A DNA stretch of 64,000 nt from DASUAS01 sp963756895 (GTDB lineage: Bacteria > Actinomycetota > Acidimicrobiia > IMCC26256 > DASPTH01): the NCBI GenBank assembly GCA_963756895.1, contig CAVWPI010000007.1, forward strand, positions 558,001 to 622,000, written 5' to 3'. Below are positions 1-9,264 of the stretch, piece after piece; the stretch's first letter is position 1, and every line of letters begins with the position of its first letter. A program made the translations under genes and the position numbers. The notes below the pieces were generated by a model. It made no database searches, was not told the origin of the DNA, and saw only the letters and a list, made by a program, of their open reading frames with translations.

Positions 1-216
1 CGCGATCGCGAGGTCGCCGTCGCGCTCGACGAGCACGTCGGCGTCGAGCTCGGCGGTGGGCCGGAACTCCATCAGATAGGTGTAGGCGCCGTTGGCCTCG
101 CCGTTGACCTCGACCCAGAGCGCGAGGGTGTCGGGCTCGGCTTCGCTGTTGCGGACCTCGAGCACCTTCTGCTGTGCCTCGGGCGAGATGGCAAGGACGT
201 CGGTCACAGCCACCAT
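1..216 (-). CDS. nfuA: Fe-S cluster carrier NfuA-like protein, N-terminal part (partial)
   Basis: Reads from an ATG at 216 and runs off the left edge, so only the first 72 residues are present. They begin MVAVTDVLAISPEAQQ and contain a stretch of acidic and aromatic residues (GAYTYLMEFRP) typical of the HesB-like N-terminal domain of actinobacterial NfuA proteins, which pass Fe-S clusters to apo-enzymes. The C-terminal CxxC domain that would settle the call is outside the window. It lies back to back with the ATP-grasp gene, 9 bp apart. The neighbouring radical SAM protein and aconitase are Fe-S clients, but that link is inference. Confidence 0.6.
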   Translation of the reverse strand, partial: MVAVTDVLAISPEAQQKVLEVRNSEAEPDTLALWVEVNGEANGAYTYLMEFRPTAELDADVLVERDGDLAIA

Positions 217-225
217 GATAGGGGC

Positions 226-1443
226 GTGCTGCGCGTTCTCCTCCTGCTCCCCACATCGACCTACCGGGCACCCGATTTCGTACGGGCCGCCACCCGGCTC
301 GGCGTCGAGGTCGTGGTCGGGTCGGACGAGATGCCCCTCCTCCTCGAAGGAAGCTCCGAGCGGGCCCTCGTGGTGCCGCTCGACGAGCCGGAGGCCGCTG
401 CGGAGCTGATCGTGGCGCTGGACGACCGCCGAGGTGTGGACGCGGTCGTGGCGGTCGACGACCGCGGCGTCATGGTGGCCGCGACCGCCGGCGAGCGCCT
501 GGGCTTCCCGCACAACCCGCCCGACGCGGTGGCGGCCACCCGCGACAAGGCGGCGATGCGCCGGGCCCTGGGCGCGGCCGAGGTGCCCCAGCCGGCGTTC
601 GTCGTGACCGATGGCACCGACCCGTCGACGGCCCTGCCCGACCCGGCCGACTTCCCGTTCCCCTGGGTGGTGAAGCCGGTCGACCGCTCCGGCAGCCAGG
701 GCGTGATCCGCGCCGACGACGTCGACTCGGCGCGGGCGGCGGCGAGCCGCATCCGGATGGTCAGCGACGGGCCGTTGCTGGTCGAGCAGTACGTGCCCGG
801 CGTCGAGATCGCGATCGAGGGGCTGCTGCGCGACGGCGAGCTCACCGTGCTCGCGGTGTTCGACAAGCCCGACCCTCTCGTCGGTCCCTACTTCGAGGAG
901 ACCATCTACGTCACGCCGTCGCGCCTGCCTCCCGAGGCGCTGGGTCGCGCCGAGATCGTCACCGCACGTGCCTGCGCGGCGATCGGCCTCGTGGAGGGGC
1001 CCGTACACGCGGAGTTGCGGCTGGACCTCGACGGTGACGGTGACCGCGTGCACGTGATCGAGGTCGCCGCCCGCTCGATCGGAGGCCTGTGCGCGCGCAC
1101 GCTGCGCTTCGGCGCCGGCATTGCGCTCGAGGAGCTGGTGCTGCGACACGCGCTGGGGTTGTCGCTCGACGGCCTCGAACGGGAGTCTGCCGCGTCGGGC
1201 GTGATGATGCTGCCGATTCCCGCTGCCGGCACGTTGCGCGAGGTCGGCGGGCAGGACGCGGCGCGTGTCGTCCCGGGCGTCACGGGTCTGGAGATCACCA
1301 TCCCGCGCGGCCGTCCGGTCGTCCCGCTGCCGGAGGGCAACCGCTATCTCGGGTTCGTGTTCGCACGGGGCGACACGCCCGATGCCGTCGAGGGCTCCCT
1401 GCGCGCCGCCCACGCCGCCCTCGACGTCGTCATCGACACCTAG
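226..1443 (+). CDS. ATP-grasp domain carboxylate-amine ligase family protein
   Basis: 405 residues from GTG 226. An N-terminal Rossmann-like pre-ATP-grasp segment (residues 1-100) is followed by an ATP-grasp fold: the ATP-lysine in WVVKPVDRSGSQG (K150), the VEQYVPGVE segment near 186-194, and the metal-site EVAARSIGG starting at E279. The family joins a carboxyl group to an amine or thiol through an acylphosphate. The substrate cannot be read from sequence; the nearest general types are carnosine-synthase/PurK-like ligases. The gene ends 10 bp before the radical SAM gene, so the two are almost certainly co-transcribed and probably act on the same substrate. Confidence 0.85.
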   Translation: MLRVLLLLPTSTYRAPDFVRAATRLGVEVVVGSDEMPLLLEGSSERALVVPLDEPEAAAELIVALDDRRGVDAVVAVDDRGVMVAATAGERLGFPHNPPDAVAATRDKAAMRRALGAAEVPQPAFVVTDGTDPSTALPDPADFPFPWVVKPVDRSGSQGVIRADDVDSARAAASRIRMVSDGPLLVEQYVPGVEIAIEGLLRDGELTVLAVFDKPDPLVGPYFEETIYVTPSRLPPEALGRAEIVTARACAAIGLVEGPVHAELRLDLDGDGDRVHVIEVAARSIGGLCARTLRFGAGIALEELVLRHALGLSLDGLERESAASGVMMLPIPAAGTLREVGGQDAARVVPGVTGLEITIPRGRPVVPLPEGNRYLGFVFARGDTPDAVEGSLRAAHAALDVVIDT

Positions 1444-1453
1444 CCTGGACCGG

Positions 1454-2735
1454 GTGCGGATCCTCCTCGTCGCCACCTACGAGCTCGGCCAGCAGCCGGG
1501 CGCGGTCGGAGCCGCGGTGGCGCACCTGCGCGAGCACGGCCACGACGTGCGTGCGCTCGACGTGTCCGTCGACCCGTGGGACCCCTCGGCAGTCGAGTGG
1601 GCCGACGAGGTGGCGTTCTCGGTGCCGATGCACACGGCGACCCGACTCGCCCGCGACCTCGCTCGAGGCGTCGACAAGCCGGTGCGCGTCTTCGGCCTCT
1701 ACGCGGAGCAGTGCCGAGACTTCGGTGAGCCGGTGGCGTGGGCAATCGAACGAGGTGGTGATCTCCCGGCACGCGACCTGCTGCAGCCGCTCGACCGCTA
1801 CGCGCGGCTCGAGATCGGTGGCGAGCAGCGACTCGTCGGATCGGTCCTGGCCACCCACGGGTGCGCACACCGGTGCCGCCACTGTCCGGTGCCGGTGGTG
1901 TTCGACGGCCGCATCCGTCGGGTCGACGAGCAGTCGGTGCTCGCCGACGTCGAGCAGCTCGTCGACGCCGGCGCCCGCCACATCTCGTTCGGCGATCCCG
2001 ACTTCCTCAACGCGCCGCCGCATTCGCTCCGCATCGTCACCGCCGTGCACGAGCGGTTTTCCGACGTCACCTTCGACTGCACGGTCAAGGTGGAGCACGT
2101 CCTCCGCCATGCCGACCTCTGGCCGGGCTTCGCCGCCTCCGGATGCGTGTTCGTCGTCTCCGCCTTCGAATCGGTCGACGACGCCGTGCTCGACGCGTCT
2201 CGACAAGGGCCACACCGCCGCCGACGCCTCGCGCGCGGTCACGATCCTGCGCGACGCCGACATCGAGGTGCGGCCGTCGTGGTTGCCGTTCACTCCCTGG
2301 ACAACCCTCGACGACGTGACCGCACTCCTCGACTTCGTGTACGGGCACGACCTGGTCGGCAGCATCGACCCCGTGCAGTACAGCGTGCGGCTGCTGCTCC
2401 CCGAGGGCTCGCTGCTCCTCGACCACCCCGACCTCGTACCGTTCGTCGGCCCGTGGGACCCCGAGCGGTCCACCTACACGTGGGCGTCCGCCGATCCCGC
2501 CGTCGACGCGCTGCAGCAACGCATCGCCGCCATCGTGGCCGGCAGCGAGGTCGACGGCGCGGACGATCCCGTGGCCGTCTACGCCCGCGTGCGCGACGCC
2601 GCCGGCGCGTCACCGGTCGACTTGTCGCACGTCACCACCGGCCGCCCCCGACTCAGCGAGAGCTGGTTCTGCTGCGCCGAGCCGACGGAGCTCCAGCTCA
2701 CCGCCATCCGTTCCTGCGTCACGACAGGCGAATAG
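1454..2735 (+). CDS. CCAEP-tail radical SAM protein (frameshifted)
   Basis: Starts at GTG 1454. Residues 1-120 form a B12-binding-like Rossmann domain (VRILLVATYELGQ) without the DxHxxG cobalamin signature. The radical SAM triad is Cys137-x3-Cys141-x2-Cys144 (CAHRCRHCP), followed by the GDPDF strand. The C-terminus carries FCCAEP at about 2667-2684. I recall an NCBI family, CUAEP/CCAEP-tail radical SAM (seleno)proteins, in which the second Cys may be selenocysteine; here both are TGC. One indel near 2196-2205 breaks the frame, and both halves are otherwise intact and collinear. Reaction unknown; partner is the ATP-grasp ligase upstream. Confidence 0.8.
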
Positions 2736-2767
2736 TTCGCCTCTGGCGACGCAGAAACGGGGAGGGG

Positions 2768-5056
2768 TCAGCCGCCCCGCAGCACGTTGAGCGCGGAGCC
2801 GGCGCGGAACCAGGCGACATGCTCCTCGGACATCGTGTGGGTGGTGACGATGGTGTCGCTCGTGCCGTTGGCGTGGTGGACGACCACCTCGACCGGACGG
2901 CCCGGGGCGAGGTCGGCCAGCCCCACGATGTCGATCGTGTCGTCGGCCTGGATGCGCTCGTAGTCGTCGGGGTTGGCGAACGTGAGCGCGAGCACACCCT
3001 GCTTCTTGAGGTTGGCCTCGTGGATGCGGGCGAACGAGCGCACGATGACGGCACGGCCGTTCATGTAGCGCGGCTCCATCGCCGCGTGCTCACGCGAGGA
3101 ACCCTCGCCGTAGTTCTCGTCGCCGATGGCGACCCACCAGATGCCCGCGTCCTTGTAGCGCTTGGCGAGGTCGGGCAGGGGCACGATCACTGGCTCGGTC
3201 GGGCTGTCGCGCACGTCGACGCCCGATCCCGGGGGCTCGAGCGCGAACGCGTTGTTCACGCCGATGAACAGGTTCCCCGAGATGTTGGTGAGATGGCCGC
3301 GGAACTTCAGCCACGGCCCCGCGGGCGAGATGTGGTCGGTGGTGCACTTGCCCACCGCCTTCATCAGCACCTGCATGCCGGTGAAGTCGTTGCCGTCCCA
3401 CGCGGGGAACGGCGCCAGCAGCTCGAGGCGCTCCGAGTCCGGCTTCACGACGACGTCGACCGACGACGGGTCGTCGGACGGCGGGAGGAACCCGGACTCG
3501 CCGGGGTCGAAGCCCTTGGCCGGCAGCTCGTCGGCCGACGGCGCGTCGAGCTGCACCTCGGTCCCGTCGGGAGCCACCACGGGCTCACGCACGAAGTCGA
3601 CGTCGAGGCGCCCGGTGAGCGCCATGGCCGTGACCGTCTCCGGCGAGCCGATGAACGACAGCGTGGCCGCGTTGCCGTCGTTGCGGGCGGGGAAGTTGCG
3701 GTTGAACGACGAGACGATCGTGTTGGTCTCACCCTTCTGGATGTCGTCGCGCTGCCACTGCCCGATGCAGGGACCGCAGGCGTTGGCGAGCACGGTCGCG
3801 CCGATCGCCTCGAGGTCGGCCAGCAGGCCGTCGCGCTCGATGGTGGCGCGCACCTGTTCCGAGCCGGGCGTGATGAGGAGCGGCGTCTTCACCCGCAGCC
3901 CCGCCGCACTGGCCTGACGCGCCACGTTGGCGGCGCGACCGATGTCCTCGTACGACGAGTTGGTGCACGATCCCACCAGTGCGTAGCTGATGTCGACGGG
4001 GTAGCCCTCTTGACGAGCCGCCGCGCCGACCTCGGAGATGGGACGGTCGAGATCGGGCGTGTGCGGGCCGACCAGGTGCGGCTCGAGCTCGTCGAGGTCG
4101 ATGTCGATCACGCGGTCGAAGAACCGTTCGGGATCGTCCATCACCTCGGGATCGATGCGCAGGTGCTCGGCGTGCGCGTCGGCGAGATCCGCCAGCGCCT
4201 CACGCCCGGTCGACTTCAGGTACGCGGCCGAGCGGGCGTCGTAGGGGAAGAGCGAGCACGTGGCACCGATCTCGGCACCCATGTTGCAGATCGTCGCCTT
4301 GCCGGTGGCGGAGATCGACTCCGCGCCGGGGCCGAAGTACTCGACGATCGCGCCGGTCCCGCCCTTCACCGTGAGGATGCCCGCGACTTTGAGGATGACG
4401 TCCTTCGCCGCGGCCCAACCCGAGAGCTCACCGCGCAGGTGCACCCCGATCACCTTGGGGACGCGCGTGTTGAACGGCCAGCCCGCCATCACGTCGACCG
4501 CGTCGGCGCCGCCGACCCCGATCGCCACCATGCCGAGTCCGCCCGCGTTGGGCGTGTGGCTGTCGGTGCCGATCATCATCCCGCCCGGGAACGCGTACTG
4601 CTCGAGCACGACCTGGTGGATGATCCCCGAGCCCGGCTTCCAGAAACCGATGCCGTACTTGGCCGACACCGAGCGCAGGAACTCGTACACCTCGGAGTTC
4701 ACGTCGAGCGCGTTCTTGAGGTCGGCGGCGGCGCCCACGCGGGCCTGGATCAGGTGGTCGCAGTGGACGGTGCTGGGCACCTGCACGGTGGGGAGACCCG
4801 CGGTCATGAACTGGAGCAACGCCATCTGCGCGGTGGCGTCCTGCATGGCGACGCGGTCGGGGCGGTAGTCGGCGTAGTCGGCGCCCCGCTCGAGCCCCAC
4901 GGTGCCGGGGTCGTCGGCGTGGGCGAAGAGGATCTTCTCCGCGAAGGTCAGGGGTCGACCGAGTCGGCGACGGGCATCGCCGAGCGCCCGGGGGTAGCGC
5001 GCGTACGCGGTCTCGACGAGCTCGAGCGGCGTGGTGGGGCCGACAGTCGTAGCCAT
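2768..5056 (-). CDS. acn: Aconitate hydratase
   Basis: 762 residues, uninterrupted, from ATG 5056 preceded by GAGGTG. Interconverts citrate and isocitrate in the TCA cycle in the cytoplasm. The N-terminal GTDSHTPNAGGLG and the 4Fe-4S ligands in VGSCTNSS and NACGPCIGQW are all present, and the C-terminal swivel domain carries YGEGSSREHAA. The length and the short linker match the shorter mitochondrial-type aconitases rather than the ~900-residue AcnA/IRP type. It converges on the radical SAM gene with 32 bp between stops. An Rrf2 regulator gene lies upstream in the same orientation. Confidence 0.95.
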   Translation of the reverse strand: MATTVGPTTPLELVETAYARYPRALGDARRRLGRPLTFAEKILFAHADDPGTVGLERGADYADYRPDRVAMQDATAQMALLQFMTAGLPTVQVPSTVHCDHLIQARVGAAADLKNALDVNSEVYEFLRSVSAKYGIGFWKPGSGIIHQVVLEQYAFPGGMMIGTDSHTPNAGGLGMVAIGVGGADAVDVMAGWPFNTRVPKVIGVHLRGELSGWAAAKDVILKVAGILTVKGGTGAIVEYFGPGAESISATGKATICNMGAEIGATCSLFPYDARSAAYLKSTGREALADLADAHAEHLRIDPEVMDDPERFFDRVIDIDLDELEPHLVGPHTPDLDRPISEVGAAARQEGYPVDISYALVGSCTNSSYEDIGRAANVARQASAAGLRVKTPLLITPGSEQVRATIERDGLLADLEAIGATVLANACGPCIGQWQRDDIQKGETNTIVSSFNRNFPARNDGNAATLSFIGSPETVTAMALTGRLDVDFVREPVVAPDGTEVQLDAPSADELPAKGFDPGESGFLPPSDDPSSVDVVVKPDSERLELLAPFPAWDGNDFTGMQVLMKAVGKCTTDHISPAGPWLKFRGHLTNISGNLFIGVNNAFALEPPGSGVDVRDSPTEPVIVPLPDLAKRYKDAGIWWVAIGDENYGEGSSREHAAMEPRYMNGRAVIVRSFARIHEANLKKQGVLALTFANPDDYERIQADDTIDIVGLADLAPGRPVEVVVHHANGTSDTIVTTHTMSEEHVAWFRAGSALNVLRGG

Positions 5057-5167
5057 GTGCACCTCATTGTTGCGACGTTGTCGTCTTCGTCTGCGTTGTG
5101 TCGTCCCCCCGAATCTACGCCCGGCCAACGCCCCGGCACGCCTCCGGCGTCGGTGGACCATCTCGAT

Positions 5168-5623
5168 TCAGTGGCTTTTCCACGCCTCGGGGTCGTCGGC
5201 GAGCTTCTCGATCTGGCGGGGCAGCTTGCCGGCGGCGACGTCGGCGACGGTCACCTTCTCGAGCACGCTGCGCAACGCCGCCCGCACTGCGATCCACACC
5301 TCGGGCAGCTTCTCCGCCGGGCCCTCGTAGGTCAGCGACTCGGGCCGGATGTCTCGCACGGCCGCGAGCGGACCTTCGATCGCACGCATGACATCGGCCA
5401 GCGTGATCAGCTTCGCGGGCCGGGCGAGCCGCGACCCCCCGTCGGCGCCGCGATGCGTGGCGACGATCCCGGCGCGTCGGAGGTCGGTGAGGATGTTGTC
5501 GAGGAAGTGGCGGGGGATGGCCTGTGCCTCGGCGATGCGGTCGGCCTTCACCAGCCCGCCGTCGGCCGCCGCCAGCTCGAGCACCGCTCGGACCGCGTAG
5601 TCGGCCTTCGCTGTCACCTTCAT
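5168..5623 (-). CDS. Rrf2 family transcriptional regulator without cluster cysteines
   Basis: 151 residues from ATG 5623 with a good GGAGGTG site. The start MKVTAKADYAVRAVLELA is the classic Rrf2 winged-helix opening; the recognition region ends in the basic wing HRGADGGSRLARP (residues ~60-72), followed by the dimerisation helix. IscR/NsrR-type members carry three cysteines near residues 90-105, but this protein has none, so it cannot bind an Fe-S cluster in that way. It resembles CymR-like sulfur regulators in that respect. It is divergent from the TauE/SafE permease, which could be its target. Confidence 0.85.
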   Translation of the reverse strand: MKVTAKADYAVRAVLELAAADGGLVKADRIAEAQAIPRHFLDNILTDLRRAGIVATHRGADGGSRLARPAKLITLADVMRAIEGPLAAVRDIRPESLTYEGPAEKLPEVWIAVRAALRSVLEKVTVADVAAGKLPRQIEKLADDPEAWKSH

Positions 5624-5701
5624 CGCCCACCTCCGCGTTGCCCGGCCGGCCCGCAAAACCCTACAATGTCGACAAGCTCAGTTGGATTTACCAGGACCTC
5701 G

Positions 5702-5740
5702 TCCCGAAGAACATCTCCCCGAAGAACCTCTTCCCGAAGA
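5702..5740 (+). repeat. Three direct repeats (T/C)CCCGAAGA at 15-bp spacing
   Basis: Copies at 5702-5710, 5717-5725 and 5732-5740, each 9 bp with at most one change, spaced exactly 15 bp apart, in the 126-bp gap between the divergent Rrf2 and permease genes. The array ends 9 bp before the permease ATG and overlaps its expected ribosome-binding region. It could be a regulator binding array or a simple tandem duplication. Confidence 0.55.
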
Positions 5741-5749
5741 GAATGGCCC

Positions 5750-6652
5750 ATGGACCTCGATTTCGGCATCGCGCTCGCCGGCTTCTTGGTCGGGATCGTC
5801 GTGGGACTCACCGGGATGGGTGGCGGTGCGCTGATGACGCCCGTGCTCGTGCTCGGCTTCGGCATCAAACCGCTCGCGGCGGTCTCCAGCGACCTCGTCG
5901 CGGCCGTGGTGATGAAGCCGATCGGTGGCGGCATCCACTTCCGTCGCGGGACCGTGCACACCGGCCTGGTGAAGTGGCTCGCGTTCGGATCGGTACCGGG
6001 TGCCCTCTTCGGCTCGTACGTGATCTCGCACATCGGCGGCGACGTCGGCGACACCATCGAGACCGTGCTCGGCGTGGTGCTGCTGGTCGCGGCCGCGGCC
6101 ATGGTCGTGCGCTTGTACCTCAGCCGCCACCGCGGGACCGGCGTCGAGGGCGAGGAGGCACGCCGAGTGCAGGTGCGCCGGGCGGCGACCCTGACCGTCG
6201 GGCTCGTGGGCGGGACCATCGTGGGCATGACGTCGGTGGGCTCCGGCTCGCTGATGATCGTGGCGCTCATGCTGCTCTACCCGACGTTGTCGTCGCGCGA
6301 GCTCGTGGGCACCGACCTCGTGCAGGCGGTGCCCCTGGTGCTCGCCGCCGCGATCGGCCACCTCATCTGGGGGGAGTTCGAGCTCGGGATCACCAGCTCC
6401 CTGCTCATCGGCAGCATCCCCGGCGTGATCATCGGCGCGCAGATCTCATCGCGCGCTCCCGACCGCTTCATCCGGCCCGTCCTCGTGCTCGTGCTCGCGC
6501 TCACCGGCCTCAAGCTCCTCGGTGTGCCGAACGAGGCGTTGCTGGCGATCCTCGTGCTCGCGCTCGTCGGCGGCGGCGTGACGTGGTTCGTCACGCGGCG
6601 ACGCGCTCGCGCGCGGCACGCAAGGACGGCGGCGTCGGCGTCACCAGGTTGA
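5750..6652 (+). CDS. TauE/SafE (TSUP) family membrane permease
   Basis: 300 residues, about eight predicted membrane helices. Opens with a glycine-rich helix FLVGIVVGLTGMGGGALMTP, and the mirrored second half carries VGGTIVGMTSVGSGSLMI; this internal repeat with GxGG(G/S) loops defines the TSUP family, which exports sulfite, sulfonates or other organic anions. ATG 5750 is chosen because it precedes the first helix directly; an ATG at 5743 is in another frame. Regulation by the divergent Rrf2 protein is plausible. Its 3' end overlaps the convergent oxygenase gene by 62 bp. Confidence 0.85.
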   Translation: MDLDFGIALAGFLVGIVVGLTGMGGGALMTPVLVLGFGIKPLAAVSSDLVAAVVMKPIGGGIHFRRGTVHTGLVKWLAFGSVPGALFGSYVISHIGGDVGDTIETVLGVVLLVAAAAMVVRLYLSRHRGTGVEGEEARRVQVRRAATLTVGLVGGTIVGMTSVGSGSLMIVALMLLYPTLSSRELVGTDLVQAVPLVLAAAIGHLIWGEFELGITSSLLIGSIPGVIIGAQISSRAPDRFIRPVLVLVLALTGLKLLGVPNEALLAILVLALVGGGVTWFVTRRRARARHARTAASASPG

Positions 6653-7376
6653 GCACCCGGCTGAGTGCGAACACCGAGGTGCGCACGGGGAGCTTGGCCG
6701 GCGGGAACCACGGGATGCGGTAGAGCCGGCGCGCGTACGCCGGCATGATGGCGATGGCCGCCGTCGTCGGGATGGCCCACAACGGTCGGTACTTCAGGTC
6801 CATGGGCGGGAACAGCACGACTCGCAGACCCTCGAACGCGGCCGGCGACGCCCGCAGTCCGCGTACCGACAACAGGTAGTCGCGCACGTCACCCTCGGTG
6901 CGCGGCGCGCGTCCGGGCGGGAGCTCGACCATCTCCGCGACCCGCGCCATCTCGCTGACGTACCGGTCGCCGTCGTCGGCGGTGATCCGTCCGGCGTAGG
7001 TCCGGTACGCGAGCAGGAACGATTCCACCTCGACCGCGTGGATCCACAACAGGAGGTCGGGGTCGTTGGCTGCGTACGCCTCGCCCGTGACCGGATCGAC
7101 GCCGTGGATGTGCTCGTGCACCTTGCGCACGATCGCCGCCGCCGCTTCCGCGGCTTCGGTGTCGCCGTAGGTGGTGGCGACCACGAACTGCGTCGTGCGC
7201 GCCAGGCGTCCCCACGGGTCTTCGCGGAACGCACTGTGCTGGTCGACCGCGGCCATGGCCCGCGGTTCAAGCCCCTGCACGAGCAGCGCTCGCAGTCCGC
7301 CGATGAGCATGGCCGGATCCGCATGGATCCGCCACGCGACGCTGTCGGGCCCGAAGATCCCTGCGTCGCCGCTCAT
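6591..7376 (-). CDS. Oxygenase MpaB family protein (DUF2236)
   Basis: 261 residues from ATG 7376. Contains the family hallmarks: an early segment SVAWRIHADPAMLIGGLRALL, the RxxRT segment RLARTTQFV, and the His-containing WIHAVEVESFL in the middle, which in MpaB/latex-clearing type enzymes contributes to heme binding. No signal peptide; the C-terminal region is basic and mildly hydrophobic. The substrate is unknown. No frameshift. It runs convergent to the permease and overlaps its last 62 bp. Confidence 0.8.
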   Translation of the reverse strand: MSGDAGIFGPDSVAWRIHADPAMLIGGLRALLVQGLEPRAMAAVDQHSAFREDPWGRLARTTQFVVATTYGDTEAAEAAAAIVRKVHEHIHGVDPVTGEAYAANDPDLLLWIHAVEVESFLLAYRTYAGRITADDGDRYVSEMARVAEMVELPPGRAPRTEGDVRDYLLSVRGLRASPAAFEGLRVVLFPPMDLKYRPLWAIPTTAAIAIMPAYARRLYRIPWFPPAKLPVRTSVFALSRVLNLVTPTPPSLRAARERVAA

Positions 7377-7398
7377 GCTGGAACGTTACGCACTGAGC

Positions 7399-7872
7399 TC
7401 AGGAGGGCCGTTCTTCGATGTTGACCGACTGCATCACGTCGCCACGCTGGGTCGCCAGCGCGACGTCCATGCCCTGCACGACGTAACCGAAGAGGTTGTA
7501 GCTCTTGGTGAGGTTTCGGGTGCAGTCGGCGGTGGTGATGAAGAACTGCGAGCCGTTGGTGTTCGGACCGGCGTTGGCCATCGCCACCGCGCCGAGCGTG
7601 TACTCGCCGAGCACCGGCTCGTCGTCCCACTTGTACCCGGGTCCGCCGGTGCCGCGACCGTCGGGGTCGCCGCCCTGGATCACGAAGCCGGGCTCCACCC
7701 GGTGGAAGGTGAGGCCGTCGTAGAAGCCGGCACGCGCGAGCGCGACGAAGTGGTTCACCGTGTTGGGCGCGAGCTTCGGGTCGAGGTCGGCGACGATCTG
7801 ACCCCGGTCGGTGACGATCGTCGCGCGGTAGATCTTGTCGGTGTCGATCTCGAACGCGGGAGGCTGCGCCAT
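7399..7872 (-). CDS. Peptidyl-prolyl cis-trans isomerase, cyclophilin type
   Basis: 157 residues from ATG 7872. Contains the full cyclophilin core: FHRVEPGFVIQGGDPDGRG with the catalytic Arg, the Gln-Gly-Gly, and NGSQFFITT. No signal peptide, so cytoplasmic. It is the last gene of the ccm operon: the upstream TPR protein stops at 7875, and TGACCATG joins the two. The AGGAAGAAGAAG in the end of that gene probably serves as its ribosome-binding site. Peptidyl-prolyl isomerases fold proteins; a special role in cytochrome assembly is only suggested by position. Confidence 0.9.
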   Translation of the reverse strand: MAQPPAFEIDTDKIYRATIVTDRGQIVADLDPKLAPNTVNHFVALARAGFYDGLTFHRVEPGFVIQGGDPDGRGTGGPGYKWDDEPVLGEYTLGAVAMANAGPNTNGSQFFITTADCTRNLTKSYNLFGYVVQGMDVALATQRGDVMQSVNIEERPS

Positions 7873-7874
7873 GG

Positions 7875-8766
7875 TCACTTCTTCTTCCTCGTCGTGGACG
7901 TCGGAGGCACCGTAGTCGAAGGCGTTTCGAGCGCTGTCGTGACCTGGGCCAGCAGACGCGCGCGCCTTTTCGGCCCACGTGCCGTCGGGCGCTCGACGCA
8001 GGTAGCTCTGCAGGTCGACCTGCGCACGCGCGTAGTCGCGCAGCGACTGCGAGTAGAGCACGGCGCGGAAGTAGTAGCTGTCGGGGTAGTCGGGCCCGAC
8101 CGTGATCGCCGTGGTGAAGCCCGCCAACGCCTGCGTCGACGAGCTGCTTGCTTCGCCGACGCGTCGGGCGCGAGCTCCGACGCGAGGTAGATCAGCCGCG
8201 CCGCGTTGGCGTTGGCCTCGGGTCGGTTGCGCGTCGATGGTGATGCGCGGCGTCGGACTGCTTCAACGCGTTCTGCAGGTCGCCGTTCTCCTCGTACGGC
8301 GCGCGCGAGCTCGAGTCGGAGGTCGTAGTCGTCAGGGCTCGCGTTGACCTGCTTCTGCAGCTCCGCGATCTTCTGCGCCAGCGCACGACCGGCTGCGTTC
8401 GTGGTCGACGGTGCGGCCGCGGAGTTGCCCGACGCGGTCTGGCCGGGGAGGCGGGCACCGAGCGCGTACGCCAGCGACGTGCCTGCGGCGATCGCGAACA
8501 CCAGCACCACGCTCACGAGCACGACACGCCGGCGCGTCCGGTTCGGCGAACGGGGCGCGCGGTGCGGGCGTGACGTCGACGCCGTCGCGCAGCGTCCGGA
8601 TGACGGCCGCCGCACGCGCGGTGTAGTCGTCGTGCAGCTCGGTGTACGACTCGTCGTCGATGCCGCCGCTCTCGTGCTCGAGCTCGAGGTCGTCGAGCGA
8701 CTGCATCAGGAAGTCGCGCTCTTCCTCGAGCTGGCGGCGCCGTTCCGGATCGAGCTGGTCAGCCAT
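7875..8766 (-). CDS. ccmI: CcmI-like tetratricopeptide cytochrome c biogenesis protein (several frameshifts)
   Basis: Begins at ATG 8766 with a coiled-coil (MADQLDPERRRQLEEERDFL), then a membrane helix (VVLVSVVLVFAIAAGTSLAYAL near 8520-8455), then TPR-like helices (ASPDDYDLRLELARA; DSYYFRAVLYSQ) and a Ser/Thr-rich tail ending RKKK. CcmI proteins present apocytochrome to the heme ligation complex. At least four indels (about 8555, 8310, 8240, 7960) break the reading; all pieces are collinear. Its start overlaps the ccmH stop (ATGGCTGA). Confidence 0.7.
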
Positions 8767-9264
8767 AGGTGTCGTCCACGCCTTGGGGGCCTTCCGGCTC
8801 GGGGGCTTCGGGTTCGTCGTCACGCTCGCGCTCGACCAGTCGCTCGTCGGCCTCGGTGGCGTGGAGGTGCGGCTGGTCGCGGTTGCGCCGCAGTGCGAAC
8901 ACGATGCCCGTGGCGCCCAGCGCCACGACCACGATCGGGAGGATCCACACCAGGAGGCTGACACCGGAGCCCTGCGGTGCGAGCAGGATCGACTCGCCGT
9001 AGTTGTCGATGTAGGCCTGGCGGATCTCCGCGTCGCTCTGCCCGGCCTTGATGCGCCGCTTGATGTCGGCACCGGATCGCGCGGGAGGTCGGCGCCTGGC
9101 TGTCGGCCACCGAGAGGCCCTGGCACTCCGGGCACTTCAGCTGGGTCTCCAGAGTCGTGGGCGCGCGCCGCGGGCGACTGCGAGCCGCTCGGCCACAGCA
9201 CCACCGCGAGGGCGATGACCACGACGACACCCAGCGCGATCCATGCGCCCCACCGTCGGATCAC
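8759..9264 (-). CDS. ccmH: Cytochrome c-type biogenesis protein CcmH (frameshifted)
   Basis: From GTG 9264: an N-terminal signal-anchor (WIALGVVVVIALAVVLWPS), then LKCPECQGLSVADSQAP with the redox CxxC that reduces or resolves apocytochrome heme-binding cysteines, then a helical segment and a C-terminal membrane helix (VSLLVWILPIVVVALGATG) with a charged tail. Indels near 9155 and 9080 interrupt it. Its GTG overlaps the stop of the upstream thioredoxin-like gene in GTGA. Confidence 0.8.

Noticed and set aside
1265..6652. A single open plus-strand frame of nearly 1800 codons
   Set aside because: It crosses the antisense of aconitase and Rrf2 and merges with the permease frame; long antisense frames are expected in very GC-rich DNA. 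Only 5750-6652 is real coding sequence.
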